Positions 34,714 to 44,553 of a stretch of DNA of 64,000 nt are shown here, in pieces; position 1 is the stretch's first letter, and each line of letters opens with the position of its first letter. Under the pieces are notes generated by a model. That model was not told the DNA's origin, made no database searches, and was given only the letters and a program-made list of their open reading frames with translations. The stretch spans positions 1,122,001 through 1,186,000 of the forward strand of contig NZ_CP017478.1 in the NCBI RefSeq assembly GCF_001761325.1, read 5' to 3'. The DNA comes from Urechidicola croceus (GTDB lineage: Bacteria > Bacteroidota > Bacteroidia > Flavobacteriales > Flavobacteriaceae). A program made the translations under genes and the position numbers.

Positions 34714-37700
34714 TTATATACTATTCTTTTTTAAGTTGAATTCTGAAGGGTTTTTAGCAAACTTTTGTTTAAATAATTTACTAAAATATTTTCTGTCGGA
34801 ATAACCAACTTTATAACAGGCTTCTGAGACAGAATATCCTAATTCAGAAATCAATTTCATTGCAATAGACAGTCGATACTCTCGAATAAACTCTATAAAA
34901 GACAATCCTGTTAACGCCTTTATTTTTTTATACATTACAGAATGACTCATTCCTATTTCTCTTGAAATTATATTGGCTTTTAAATCATTAGATTCTAAAT
35001 TCTTCTCAAGACTTGTATACAATTTATCTAAAAATATTTGATCCGTAGAATTGATTGCCAACTCAGTTGGAGTTAATATTTTTTCATTTCTAAATTTTTC
35101 TCTAAGCATTTTTCGGCTATTTAATAAATTTTGAATTCGTGCTTTTAAAAATTCTTCGTTAAAAGGTTTGGTTATATACTCATCGGCTCCAGTTTCAAAA
35201 CCTTCCATCTTATTTTTGATTGAAGTACGTGCTGTTAAAATAATTATAGGAATGTGGCTTGTATTAGTATTTAATTTCAATTTTTTGGCAAATTCAATTC
35301 CATCCATAATTGGCATCATGACATCGCTAATAATTAAATCTGGAAATTTTTTTTCAGCAATTTTTAAACCTTCTTTACCATTATATGCCTGTAAAATTTG
35401 GTAGCTTTCAGATAATAAATCTTTTAAGTAGTTTTGAATTTCAACATTATCTTCAACTATTAAAACTGACAATTCATTTTTGACTGTTTGTGAAACACTT
35501 AAATTATCAGAAATATTTATTTCTTTTGTTTGAACTTCAGAAGGAGGTACTTCTAAAATTTCATCTGTAGAAAAATGATTTTTTCCTTTAAGCAATTTTA
35601 ACTTAAATGTACTACCTTTTAATTTTTTACTATCAACAGAAATTGTTCCTTTATGCAATTCAATAATTTCTTTTGAGATTGATAATCCTAAACCAAAACC
35701 TGATTTCCAATCGTTTTTAGAATTTTTTACTTGATAAAATCGATTAAAAATTTTAGTTAATTGTGATTTTGATATTCCTACTCCAGAATCTTGAACAATT
35801 ACAAATACATTAGTATCATCATTTTCAATTTTAAATTTAATTTCACCTCCATTCTTAGTGAATTTAAATGCGTTGGTTAGTAAATTATAAATTACTTTTT
35901 CCAATTGATTCTTATCAAAAAACAACTCAATAGGCTCTTTTTCTACTTCAAAATTGTATTCTATATTTCTATCTGAAGCAATTTCTGAAAATGATAAAAA
36001 TATTTCTTTACAAAAAACTACAAAATCGTTTTTTGAAATTTTCAATTTAATATCGTTCGATTCAAACTTTCGAATATCTAACAATTCATTGACTAGTTGC
36101 AATAAATGATTACTGTTTTTTCTTATGGTATGTGCAGCGTTAGTTTGTCTTTTTTCAAGTAATTCACCTTTATCAAACAATCTATTTATTGAACTTAAAA
36201 TAAGTGTTACTGGTGTTCTGATTTCATGTGAAATATTGGTAAAAAATTGTTGTTTTAAATTATATAATTCGGTGTCTTTTTCATGTGAAAATTTTTCAAA
36301 CTCTAAATTTGATTTCATACGTTCCCAAGCAATGGTATATTTCCTAAAAGCATAAAACAAGCTTAAAAGGATAAGTCCATAGAATAAAAACGCCCACCAT
36401 TTTAACCAAAAAGGCTTTAAAATTTCAATTTGAATAGAAGTAAAATCTTTTCCCCAATCTGTTCCTACTACTCTACTTTTTACCTTGAAAACATAATCTC
36501 CTGGTGATAAGTTGGTAAAAGTTGCTGTTCTATCTTTTCCTATATTACGCCATTCATCATCAAAATTTTCCATTTTTATGGAATACTCACAATTATTTGA
36601 AAATGGGAATTTAAATGCTGCAAACTCAAAAGTTAATACATCTAAATTGTGCTTTAATGTAACTTTCTTTTCAAGTGAAATATTCTTCTTTAAAATTTCA
36701 TTTTCTCCTATTTCTAAATCTTTATTGAATAATTTAAAATTAGTAAGTTTTACTTGAGGTTGTGATGTGTCTTGATATATTGTTTTGGGATTAAACTTTA
36801 CAACTCCATTAATTCCTCCAAAATATAGATAACCTAATTCGTCTTTAAAAATTGAATTTATGTGAAATTCTCCAGACATATTTGGAAATGTTTGAAAACT
36901 ATTAGTAGCATAATCATAATTTACTATTCCTTGTTTTGTAGTAAACCAGATAGTTCCATAGTCATCTTCTATAATTCCTGTGATTGTTCTGTAGCGAATA
37001 TTTTCGTTTGTTTCAAATCTTTCAATTCTTTCAGTTGAAAGTTTCATTCTATTTATTCCATCTCCAGAAGTACCAATCCATAAATTTCCTTTTGAATCTT
37101 TTAATAATGAAAAAATATTGTTACTACTTATAGTTGTTGAATCAGTTTCGGTGTGTAAATAGTGTTTAAATTTTCTCGATTTTACATCAAATTTATTTAG
37201 TCCTCCTCCAAAAGTTGCAACCCATATTTTGTCAGTATCTTGCTCTAATGCAATAACATTGTCGCTACTTATAGAGTTTACATCGTTATAATTTTCTTTA
37301 AATCTGAAAAATTCTTCATTTGTGATATTAAAAAAGTTAAGGCCACCACCCCATGTTGCAATCCATAAATTGCCATTTAAATCTTCAATAATATCTCTAA
37401 CATCATCGTAACTTATAGATTTATCATTCTTAAAATCATTTTTAAACTGTTTGGTTTTACCAGTTTTTTGATTAAATCTTATCAACCCATTTGCAAAAGT
37501 TCCCAACCAAAAATCACCTGAATTACTTTCAGTAATTTGTTGAATATACTTTGCTCCAAAAGAGGTTTTATTTGTATCGTTGTAATATTGAACTTTATTT
37601 AATTTTTTATTATAAACTGTTAAACCTTCTCCATCTAAACCTAAGAATAGTTGATTATTGTTTTTGTAAATAGAAAGTACTGGAGTTGGATTTACACCCA

Positions 37701-38766
37701 CAATATCACTAAACAATAATTCGTTATTATTATTTTTATTTAAAATATTAACACCATTCCAAGCAGTACCAATCCAAATATTGGAATATTCATCTTCCAT
37801 AATTTCATAAACAGCATTTCCTGAGAGTGAAGATTCTAACTGAGAGTTATATAAATAATTATGAACCAAGGGATTTTTACCATTAGGATACTCAATTTCT
37901 AAAACACCATTTCCATCGGTACCAATCCACAAATTATTTTTTTTATCTTTTCTTATTGACCTAACAATATTAATATCTTGTGCTACACCAATATTCTCTT
38001 TAAAAAAGTTTGAAAACTTTAGAGTTTGTACATCTACCAATAATAAGCCTGAGCCACTGGTACCAATTAATAATTTATCAGGATTTAATTCAGAAATAAC
38101 ATTGATATAATCAGAAATTTGACTTTCATTAGGTATAATTTGCTTAAAACTTCCTATTTGTTTATCAAACATAAATAAGCCATTACCAAAGGTACCCAAC
38201 CACAGTTTATCATTTTTATCTTCATAAATACTAGTAATACTATATTTGTTTAGTACCTGAATTGAATCTGTATTTTGATTAAATGATGTGAACTTTGATA
38301 TATTTGTATCATAACTACATAAACCGTTTTCGGTACCTAACCAAACAACGCCTTTGGCATCTTTAAATACTGTGTTCACTTGATTTGATACAATCGAATT
38401 TTGCTCGTCTGAATTATGCTTATATATGACAAAAGAATCGTTTTCTCGATCATAAAAATTCAAACCTCCACCAAGAGTTGTTATCCAAATTCCATTGTTA
38501 TTATCAATTAATAAATCTGAAATATCATTTGAACTTAAATTGCTATTTTTTTTAGTATAAATTTTTAATTCTAAACCATCATATCTATTCAATCCGTTTT
38601 TAGTTCCTATCCAAACAAAACCATTAACCTCTTTAACTATACTTGTAACTCTTCCATTAGATAAGCCCGAAGATTGATCGATTTTTTTGAACACAACTTG
38701 AGATTGCCCCAATAATAATTGTGGAAATAAATAAAGAAATGCAACTATTAAAAATGCTCTTAACAC
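34714..38766 (-). CDS. Hybrid two-component system regulator (galactan PUL)
   Basis: This 1350-residue protein starts at a GTG (38766): an in-frame TAA lies directly before it, and only this start gives a signal peptide (LRAFLIVAFLYLFPQLLLGQ). In order it has Reg_prop propeller repeats (to about 650), a Y_Y_Y domain (about 690-770), one membrane helix (about 785-805), a HisKA domain with His in NISHEIRTP (about 846), HATPase (about 935-1045), a receiver with Asp in IISDVMMP (about 1147) and an AraC-type DNA-binding domain (about 1245-1345). Such proteins sense oligosaccharides in the periplasm and activate the adjacent susCD. A 25-bp operator copy abuts the start codon. Confidence 0.95.
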   Translation of the reverse strand: MLRAFLIVAFLYLFPQLLLGQSQVVFKKIDQSSGLSNGRVTSIVKEVNGFVWIGTKNGLNRYDGLELKIYTKKNSNLSSNDISDLLIDNNNGIWITTLGGGLNFYDRENDSFVIYKHNSDEQNSIVSNQVNTVFKDAKGVVWLGTENGLCSYDTNISKFTSFNQNTDSIQVLNKYSITSIYEDKNDKLWLGTFGNGLFMFDKQIGSFKQIIPNESQISDYINVISELNPDKLLIGTSGSGLLLVDVQTLKFSNFFKENIGVAQDINIVRSIRKDKKNNLWIGTDGNGVLEIEYPNGKNPLVHNYLYNSQLESSLSGNAVYEIMEDEYSNIWIGTAWNGVNILNKNNNNELLFSDIVGVNPTPVLSIYKNNNQLFLGLDGEGLTVYNKKLNKVQYYNDTNKTSFGAKYIQQITESNSGDFWLGTFANGLIRFNQKTGKTKQFKNDFKNDKSISYDDVRDIIEDLNGNLWIATWGGGLNFFNITNEEFFRFKENYNDVNSISSDNVIALEQDTDKIWVATFGGGLNKFDVKSRKFKHYLHTETDSTTISSNNIFSLLKDSKGNLWIGTSGDGINRMKLSTERIERFETNENIRYRTITGIIEDDYGTIWFTTKQGIVNYDYATNSFQTFPNMSGEFHINSIFKDELGYLYFGGINGVVKFNPKTIYQDTSQPQVKLTNFKLFNKDLEIGENEILKKNISLEKKVTLKHNLDVLTFEFAAFKFPFSNNCEYSIKMENFDDEWRNIGKDRTATFTNLSPGDYVFKVKSRVVGTDWGKDFTSIQIEILKPFWLKWWAFLFYGLILLSLFYAFRKYTIAWERMKSNLEFEKFSHEKDTELYNLKQQFFTNISHEIRTPVTLILSSINRLFDKGELLEKRQTNAAHTIRKNSNHLLQLVNELLDIRKFESNDIKLKISKNDFVVFCKEIFLSFSEIASDRNIEYNFEVEKEPIELFFDKNQLEKVIYNLLTNAFKFTKNGGEIKFKIENDDTNVFVIVQDSGVGISKSQLTKIFNRFYQVKNSKNDWKSGFGLGLSISKEIIELHKGTISVDSKKLKGSTFKLKLLKGKNHFSTDEILEVPPSEVQTKEINISDNLSVSQTVKNELSVLIVEDNVEIQNYLKDLLSESYQILQAYNGKEGLKIAEKKFPDLIISDVMMPIMDGIEFAKKLKLNTNTSHIPIIILTARTSIKNKMEGFETGADEYITKPFNEEFLKARIQNLLNSRKMLREKFRNEKILTPTELAINSTDQIFLDKLYTSLEKNLESNDLKANIISREIGMSHSVMYKKIKALTGLSFIEFIREYRLSIAMKLISELGYSVSEACYKVGYSDRKYFSKLFKQKFAKNPSEFNLKKNSI

Positions 38767-38768
38767 TT

Positions 38769-38793
38769 ATTAAATGTATTTTATACGTTTATT
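38769..38793. promoter_or_regulatory. Operator copy A of the Nudix-type regulator, next to the HTCS start
   Basis: Twenty-five bases with core AAATGTATTTTATACGTTTA (38772-38791) form a near-perfect inverted repeat. They match the reverse complement of the element at 39625-39649 with one mismatch. The copy ends 3 nt above the GTG start codon at 38766, so binding would cover the leader of the hybrid regulator mRNA gene. Confidence 0.75.
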
Positions 38794-38874
38794 AATTTGT
38801 CAATAAAAAAGACACCTAATACACAAATAGATAAATTAAACATAAAATATATGTGATTATTTGACTAAATTGAT

Positions 38875-39576
38875 TTAAATCTCAAAATTATATCCAGAAT
38901 TTAATAATCTTTCATAATTTTTATTATTAAATTTATACAAAAAAGCCCCTCTTTTTGAATTTGATTTGTCTTTTTCGTCTAACTTTTCTAGCACTTTGAG
39001 TGATAATACTTTTTTTCTAAAATTTCTAGAATCAAATTTTCTTTGATAAATTGCTTCATATAAACTTTGCAATTGAGGAATCGTAAATTTTTCAGGTAGC
39101 AGTTCAAAACCTATAGGCTGATATCTTGCCTTACGTCTTAATTTATTTAAAGCATCAATTACCATCTTATCATGATCTAATGTTAATTTTGGTAACTCAT
39201 TAATTTTATACCAATATGCACCATGTTTTTCTACTAAGTTTTTATCGTATTCTTCAATTCTAATCAAAGCGTATTTTGCAATAGATATACATCTATATCC
39301 CTTATCTCTATTAGCATTTCCATATGTATAAGATTGTTCAAAATATACATTATCTAAACCTGTAATTTCCTTTAACACTCTTCGGGTTGCATCATCAACA
39401 TCTTCATCAATTTTAACAAAACTTCCAATTAATGACCAATTTCCTTTATCAGGTTCAACTCTTCTTTTAAAAATCAACAACTTTAATTCATCCTCGTCAA
39501 AACCAAACACAATACAGTCTGCTGCAACATACATTTTATCTTGAGAGGAATAGTAATCAATTTGTTGTGTACCCAT
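38875..39576 (-). CDS. NrtR-type regulator (Nudix-like domain plus winged helix)
   Basis: This 233-residue protein has an N-terminal Nudix-fold domain (about 12-145) and a C-terminal winged helix (about 155-230: FTIPQLQSLYEAIYQRKFDSRNFRKKV). The Nudix box is degenerate: RVLKEITGL stands where catalytic enzymes have REVxEExGL, so it is probably a sensor without hydrolase activity. Related regulators control arabinose and other sugar genes in Bacteroides. It lies between the HTCS gene and the divergent galKT genes, and a 25-bp palindrome-like element is found in front of each. Control by galactose or a phosphorylated derivative is a reasonable inference. Confidence 0.85.
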   Translation of the reverse strand: MGTQQIDYYSSQDKMYVAADCIVFGFDEDELKLLIFKRRVEPDKGNWSLIGSFVKIDEDVDDATRRVLKEITGLDNVYFEQSYTYGNANRDKGYRCISIAKYALIRIEEYDKNLVEKHGAYWYKINELPKLTLDHDKMVIDALNKLRRKARYQPIGFELLPEKFTIPQLQSLYEAIYQRKFDSRNFRKKVLSLKVLEKLDEKDKSNSKRGAFLYKFNNKNYERLLNSGYNFEI

Positions 39577-39624
39577 AGGACAAATATTAAAAATAAAAAT
39601 TAATAAAAAAAATATTCAACAAAT

Positions 39625-39656
39625 AATAAACGTATAAAATACATTTATTATGTTTG
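39625..39656 (+). promoter_or_regulatory. Operator copy B and galK promoter
   Basis: The inverted repeat AATAAACGTATAAAA...TTTATT occupies 39625-39649. Its last base is the first of TATGTTTG (39649-39656), a perfect TAnnTTTG box for galK (ATG at 39677). Binding here would block RNA polymerase, so repression is the likely mode. It also lies 49 nt above the divergent regulator start at 39576. Confidence 0.8.
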
Positions 39657-39676
39657 CATTATAATTTTGATAAAAA

Positions 39677-40840
39677 ATGAATCACCAATTAATAAATACA
39701 ATCACATCTGAATTTGTGAAAATTCACGGTACAACTCCTATTATTATCAATTCTCCTGGTAGAATAAATATTATTGGTGAACATACCGATTATAATGAAG
39801 GTTTTGTATTTCCTGCTGCAATTGATAAGGGGATTTACACCGCAATTGAAAAAAGCAATACTGATTTTTGTACTGCAATTGCACTTGATATTAACGAGTC
39901 TTATGAATTTACTCTAGAAAACTTAAAACCAATAAAAAATGGCGGTTGGAGAAATTATATTGTTGGTGTAGTTGCTGAATTACAAAAACAAGGTAAAAAA
40001 ACAAAGCCTTTTAATTTGGTTTTTGGAGGAGATATACCTGCAGGATCTGGATTATCATCATCAGCAGCATTAGAAAACAGTATTGTTTTTGGCTTGAATG
40101 AAGTATTTAATTTAGAATTGACAAAATCTGAAATGATTCTTATTTCTCAAAAAGCAGAACATAATTTTGCTGGTGTACGTTGTGGAATTATGGATCAATA
40201 TGCAAGTATGTTTGGTATTAAAGAACATGCTTTACTATTAGATTGCAGAACTCAAAAGGCTACTCCTTTTCATATTGACTTTAAAGAATATCAAATAGTA
40301 TTGATTAACACCAACGTGAAACATAATTTAGCCGAAAACGCATATAATGATAGAAGAAATGTATGTGAAAAAGTAGCTTCTTTATTAAATATTACTGCAT
40401 TGAGAGATGCCAATGAAGAAAATTTAAATTCTATAAAAAAGAATCTGACTGAAGAAGAATTTCAAAAAGCTTTATATATCATTCAAGAAAATAAAAGAAC
40501 CTTAGAAGCTTCAAAAAAAATGAAAAATGAAGATATATTGGGACTCGGTAAACTATTATTCGAATCTCATAATGGATTACAACATCAATATAAAGTGAGT
40601 TGTCCAGAATTAGACTTTTTAGTAGAAAAGGCAAAAGAAAGTAGTGTTGTAATTGGTTCTCGCATGATGGGTGGAGGCTTTGGAGGTTGTACAATTAATA
40701 TTGTAAAAAAGAATAATTACAAAGCATATCTTGAAAATATCAAAATTGCTTACAAAAAAGAGTTTAACAAAGAATGTACATTTCATTTTGTTGAAATATC
40801 TAACGGAACACATCGGTTACAAAACGTCTTAAAACATTAA
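39677..40840 (+). CDS. galK: Galactokinase
   Basis: This 387-residue cytoplasmic GHMP kinase has the galactokinase signature GRINIIGEHTDYNEGFVFP (29-47), the ATP loop GDIPAGSGLSSSAALE (about 118-133) and the third motif GGGFGGCTIN (about 332-341). It phosphorylates galactose at C1 in the Leloir pathway, matching the galactose released by GH53 and GH2 enzymes of the adjacent locus. It is first in a galK-galT unit behind the operator at 39625. Confidence 0.97.
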   Translation: MNHQLINTITSEFVKIHGTTPIIINSPGRINIIGEHTDYNEGFVFPAAIDKGIYTAIEKSNTDFCTAIALDINESYEFTLENLKPIKNGGWRNYIVGVVAELQKQGKKTKPFNLVFGGDIPAGSGLSSSAALENSIVFGLNEVFNLELTKSEMILISQKAEHNFAGVRCGIMDQYASMFGIKEHALLLDCRTQKATPFHIDFKEYQIVLINTNVKHNLAENAYNDRRNVCEKVASLLNITALRDANEENLNSIKKNLTEEEFQKALYIIQENKRTLEASKKMKNEDILGLGKLLFESHNGLQHQYKVSCPELDFLVEKAKESSVVIGSRMMGGGFGGCTINIVKKNNYKAYLENIKIAYKKEFNKECTFHFVEISNGTHRLQNVLKH

Positions 40841-40851
40841 TAACACATCAA

Positions 40852-41874
40852 ATGAATTCAGAACTTCAAGATTACTCACATAAAAGATTAAATATTCTTA
40901 CTGGAGAATGGGTTTTAGTTTCTCCACATAGAGCAAAAAGACCATGGCAAGGGCAAGAAGAAACCGTTTCCAATAAAAAAAGACCTTCACATGATGCATC
41001 TTGCTATTTATGTGCAGGAAATACAAGAGCCAACGGAGAAAAAAATCCTGACTATAAAGATGTGTTTGTTTTTACAAATGATTTTGCTGCGCTACAAAAG
41101 GATTCTAAAAAATTTATTGTGGATGATGGCTTAATGAAAGCGCAAAGCGAACAGGGAATTTGCAAAGTAATCTGTTTTAGCCCAGATCATTCTATGAGTT
41201 TAGCGGATATGTCAGTGAAATCAATTACCAAAGTAGTGCAAACTTGGCAAAATGAATACACCGAACTTGGCAAAGAATCCTTAATAAATTACGTTCAAAT
41301 ATTTGAAAATAAAGGAGCGGTTATGGGATGTAGCAATCCACATCCTCATGGACAAATATGGAGTCAATCTACACTTCCAAATGAAGTATACAAAAAAGAT
41401 ATCCAACAGTTAAAGTATTATCAAGAACATAAAAAAACAATTCTAACAGACTATTTGACGCAAGAATTGGAAGCAAAGGAACGAATTGTTTACGAAAACG
41501 ATTCTTTTGTTGCTCTTGTTCCTTTTTGGGCTGTTTGGCCATACGAAGTAATGATTGCTCCAAAAAAAGCACAGCGAAATATTAGCGAAATGAAACCGCA
41601 AGAAACAAAACATTATGCTGAAGCCATTTCAGAAGTTACAAAAGCATACGACAAACTATTTAACTGTTCATTCCCCTACTCTAGCGGTATTCATCAATCA
41701 CCAACAAATGGAAATGAAAATAATCATTGGCATTGGCATATGAGTTTTTACCCACCATTATTACGTAGTGCTACCGTAAAAAAATTCATGGTTGGTTATG
41801 AAATGTTTGGATCTCCTCAAAGAGATATAACTGCAGAAACTGCTGCTCAAACATTAAAAAAAATATGTAAATAA
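40852..41874 (+). CDS. galT: Galactose-1-phosphate uridylyltransferase
   Basis: This 340-residue protein has the catalytic NPHPHGQIW motif (about residue 161-169, uridylylated histidine in HPH), the N-terminal GEWVLVSPHRAKRPW segment and CYLCAGN. It converts galactose-1-phosphate and UDP-glucose to glucose-1-phosphate and UDP-galactose. It follows galK by 11 nt. Confidence 0.97.
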   Translation: MNSELQDYSHKRLNILTGEWVLVSPHRAKRPWQGQEETVSNKKRPSHDASCYLCAGNTRANGEKNPDYKDVFVFTNDFAALQKDSKKFIVDDGLMKAQSEQGICKVICFSPDHSMSLADMSVKSITKVVQTWQNEYTELGKESLINYVQIFENKGAVMGCSNPHPHGQIWSQSTLPNEVYKKDIQQLKYYQEHKKTILTDYLTQELEAKERIVYENDSFVALVPFWAVWPYEVMIAPKKAQRNISEMKPQETKHYAEAISEVTKAYDKLFNCSFPYSSGIHQSPTNGNENNHWHWHMSFYPPLLRSATVKKFMVGYEMFGSPQRDITAETAAQTLKKICK

Positions 41875-41905
41875 GATTTTATTATTCAAAATTAAACCTA
41901 CAGCT

Positions 41906-44518
41906 ATGTGTAGAAATTCAATTCAATCAGAAATTAAAAAAACTCTTTTTATATGTTGTTTGTTAGTATTTACTTTAAATACTTCCGCACAAAAAAATAC
42001 AGGTAAAGGTGATGTCATTGTTGATGAAAACGGAGTAATGCGATGGGAAAATAACAATGAAGAAGTTCATGGTTTTGGAGTAAACTACTCAGTCCCTTTT
42101 GCGCATGCTTACCGTTCGGCAAAGAGAATGGGTATTGATCCAAAAGAAGCCATTGATAATGATGTGTACCACTTTACAAGATTAGGTTTTGACCTATACA
42201 GATTACATGTTTGGGATACTCAAATAAGTGATACAGAAGGGAATTTAATAGAAAATGAATACTTAGAAACTTTTGATTATTTGCTTAAAAAATTAAAAGA
42301 TAACAATATCAATTATGTCATTACTCCTATTGCTTTTTGGGGAAATGGTTGGCCTGAACCTGATACAGATTCTCCCGGATTTTCTCATAAGTATGGGAAA
42401 GGGGATTGTCTTACAAATCCTGATGCAATTAAAGCACAACACAATTATTTAGAACAGTTTTTAAATCATGTAAATCCATATACCGGAGTTGCTTATAAAA
42501 ATGAACCAAACATTATCGCTTTTGAAGTGAGTAACGAACCGCACCATAGAGGAGAAGCTAAAAAAGTTACTGAATTTGTAAAGGGTATGGTAGAATCTAT
42601 GCGCAAAACAGGAACTAAAAAACCTATTTTTTACAATATGAGCCATGGAGTACATTTTGTCAATGACTATTTTAAAGGAAATGTGCAAGGTGGAACTTTT
42701 CAATGGTATCCAACAGGATTAGGATACGGAAAAGAATTATCTGGAAATTTGCTACCAAACGTAAATGATTACAACATCACATTTGAAGATGAAATAAAAA
42801 AACATAACGGCGCCAAATTAGTATATGAATTTGATGCTGCTGATGTTGCAAAATCATATATGTATCCAGCAATGGCAAGAAGTTTTAGAACTGCAGGAAT
42901 ACAAATCGGAACTCATTTTGCATACGACCCTACATATTTGGCCGCTAATAATACAGAGTACAATACACATTACATGAACTTAAATTATGCACCACAAAAG
43001 GCATTGAGTTTAAAAATATGTGCTGAAATATTTCATGAAATACCAATGTATACTGAGTTTGGAACGTATCCAGAAAATACTTCATTTGGTAATTTTACAG
43101 TGAATTACGAAAACGATGTGGCTACTTATAATTCTGGTAAGAAATTCTTTTATACTAATACAACTGATATACAACCTAAAAATGAATCTAAACTAACAGA
43201 AATTGCTGGATCTGGAAATTCATCAATTGTAAAATACGATGGTAGCGGCGCATATTTTTTAGACAAAATCGATGAAGGTGTTTGGAGATTAGAAGTGCAA
43301 CCTGACGTAATTTGGGTTGATAATTTATTTGGAAGAAATAGCCCTAAAAAGACTGTTGCAGTTATTAATTGGTCTGAGCACAAAATGAAAATTCAATTAG
43401 ATAATTTAGGTGAAAAATTTTCAATAGAAGGTATTAATGATGGAAATTCAAACAAATCAAAAGTAGACAATAGTAATTTTAATATAACTCCTGGAACATA
43501 TATTTTATTCAAAAAAGGAACACGCAAAAAATGGTCAAAAGATGATGCATTTGGAACAAACAAATTAAAAGATTTTTATGCTCCAAAAACTACAGTTAAC
43601 AAACCATATTTCCAACATCAAACAACAAAAAATGCAGTTGAAAACTCGGAAATAAAAATTGAAGCGCAATTTATTGCTCCAACTGAAACAAAAGAAATCT
43701 TATTGACTGGTTATAATAGCGAAGGGAACTATTTTAATCAAAAAATGGAGTATATTGGTAATTATAAATATGCTACAACAATAACTTCAGAATATACAAC
43801 GGTTGGTTTGTTGAACTACAGCATAATTGTTACTTTAAAAAACAATAACCAAATAACATATCCTTCAAGTAATGAAGGAAATTTATACGATTGGGATTTT
43901 TATGACAACGAACCGTATAGCATTATGATAAGTCCAATTTCTAATCCAATTTATGTATTTAACGCAATAGATGATACCAATGATTTGGTTAGAACATGGA
44001 GACGTTCTTTTAAACTAATTCCAACTGCAAATAATGACGAAGCAGAGTATCAAATGAATTTAGATAAGTTATTTTATCCAGACAATGAGAATTTAAACGC
44101 CACTCCTATTTACGATTATACATTTAAACATTTCATTTTAGATAAAATAAAAGAAAATAAAAAAAGTATTACTACAAAAAAAGAACTTGTTTTTCATGGT
44201 CGTTCGTTAAACAACAAACCATGTAAACTACAAATTGCATTAGTAATGAGTGATGGTTCTTCCTTCGGAAAAGTAATTGAAATCGGAACAAAAATAGAAG
44301 ATTACAAAATTCTACTTACTGAATTAAAACCTGTAAAAACAGTAACTCTACCAAGGCCGTACCCTAGTTTTTTACCTTACTATTTTGAACATAATAACCA
44401 ATCTAAATTTGATATTTCAAAAGTAGAAAGTATTCAATTTTCTATTGGACCAGAAATTCCACAAAAAGAATTAGAAGATTCTCATGGGATTGGAATTATA
44501 AATATTAACTTTCAATAA
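41906..44518 (+). CDS. Secreted clan GH-A (GH5-like) glycoside hydrolase, large
   Basis: This 870-residue protein has a signal peptide (ending TSAQ near residue 29). A TIM-barrel catalytic region (about 40-440) has the acid/base motif FEVSNEPHHRG and a likely nucleophile in LVYEFDAAD, as in clan GH-A families such as GH5. The remaining 430 residues are beta-rich, with an Ig-like part (about 565-660) and an unassigned C-terminus. It follows galT by 31 nt on the same strand, so it may act on a galactose-containing glycan, although the convergent neighbour is a GH10 xylanase-type gene. The exact family and substrate are not certain. Confidence 0.7.
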   Translation: MCRNSIQSEIKKTLFICCLLVFTLNTSAQKNTGKGDVIVDENGVMRWENNNEEVHGFGVNYSVPFAHAYRSAKRMGIDPKEAIDNDVYHFTRLGFDLYRLHVWDTQISDTEGNLIENEYLETFDYLLKKLKDNNINYVITPIAFWGNGWPEPDTDSPGFSHKYGKGDCLTNPDAIKAQHNYLEQFLNHVNPYTGVAYKNEPNIIAFEVSNEPHHRGEAKKVTEFVKGMVESMRKTGTKKPIFYNMSHGVHFVNDYFKGNVQGGTFQWYPTGLGYGKELSGNLLPNVNDYNITFEDEIKKHNGAKLVYEFDAADVAKSYMYPAMARSFRTAGIQIGTHFAYDPTYLAANNTEYNTHYMNLNYAPQKALSLKICAEIFHEIPMYTEFGTYPENTSFGNFTVNYENDVATYNSGKKFFYTNTTDIQPKNESKLTEIAGSGNSSIVKYDGSGAYFLDKIDEGVWRLEVQPDVIWVDNLFGRNSPKKTVAVINWSEHKMKIQLDNLGEKFSIEGINDGNSNKSKVDNSNFNITPGTYILFKKGTRKKWSKDDAFGTNKLKDFYAPKTTVNKPYFQHQTTKNAVENSEIKIEAQFIAPTETKEILLTGYNSEGNYFNQKMEYIGNYKYATTITSEYTTVGLLNYSIIVTLKNNNQITYPSSNEGNLYDWDFYDNEPYSIMISPISNPIYVFNAIDDTNDLVRTWRRSFKLIPTANNDEAEYQMNLDKLFYPDNENLNATPIYDYTFKHFILDKIKENKKSITTKKELVFHGRSLNNKPCKLQIALVMSDGSSFGKVIEIGTKIEDYKILLTELKPVKTVTLPRPYPSFLPYYFEHNNQSKFDISKVESIQFSIGPEIPQKELEDSHGIGIININFQ

Positions 44519-44520
44519 AA

Positions 44521-44550
44521 AATAAGGCTTACAGAAATGTAAGCCTTATT
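44521..44550. terminator. Bidirectional terminator between GH5-like and GH10 genes
   Basis: AATAAGGCTTACA (44521-44533), loop GAAA, TGTAAGCCTTATT (44538-44550), with A before and T after. It lies between convergent genes and serves both. Confidence 0.93.
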
Positions 44551-44553
44551 TTT

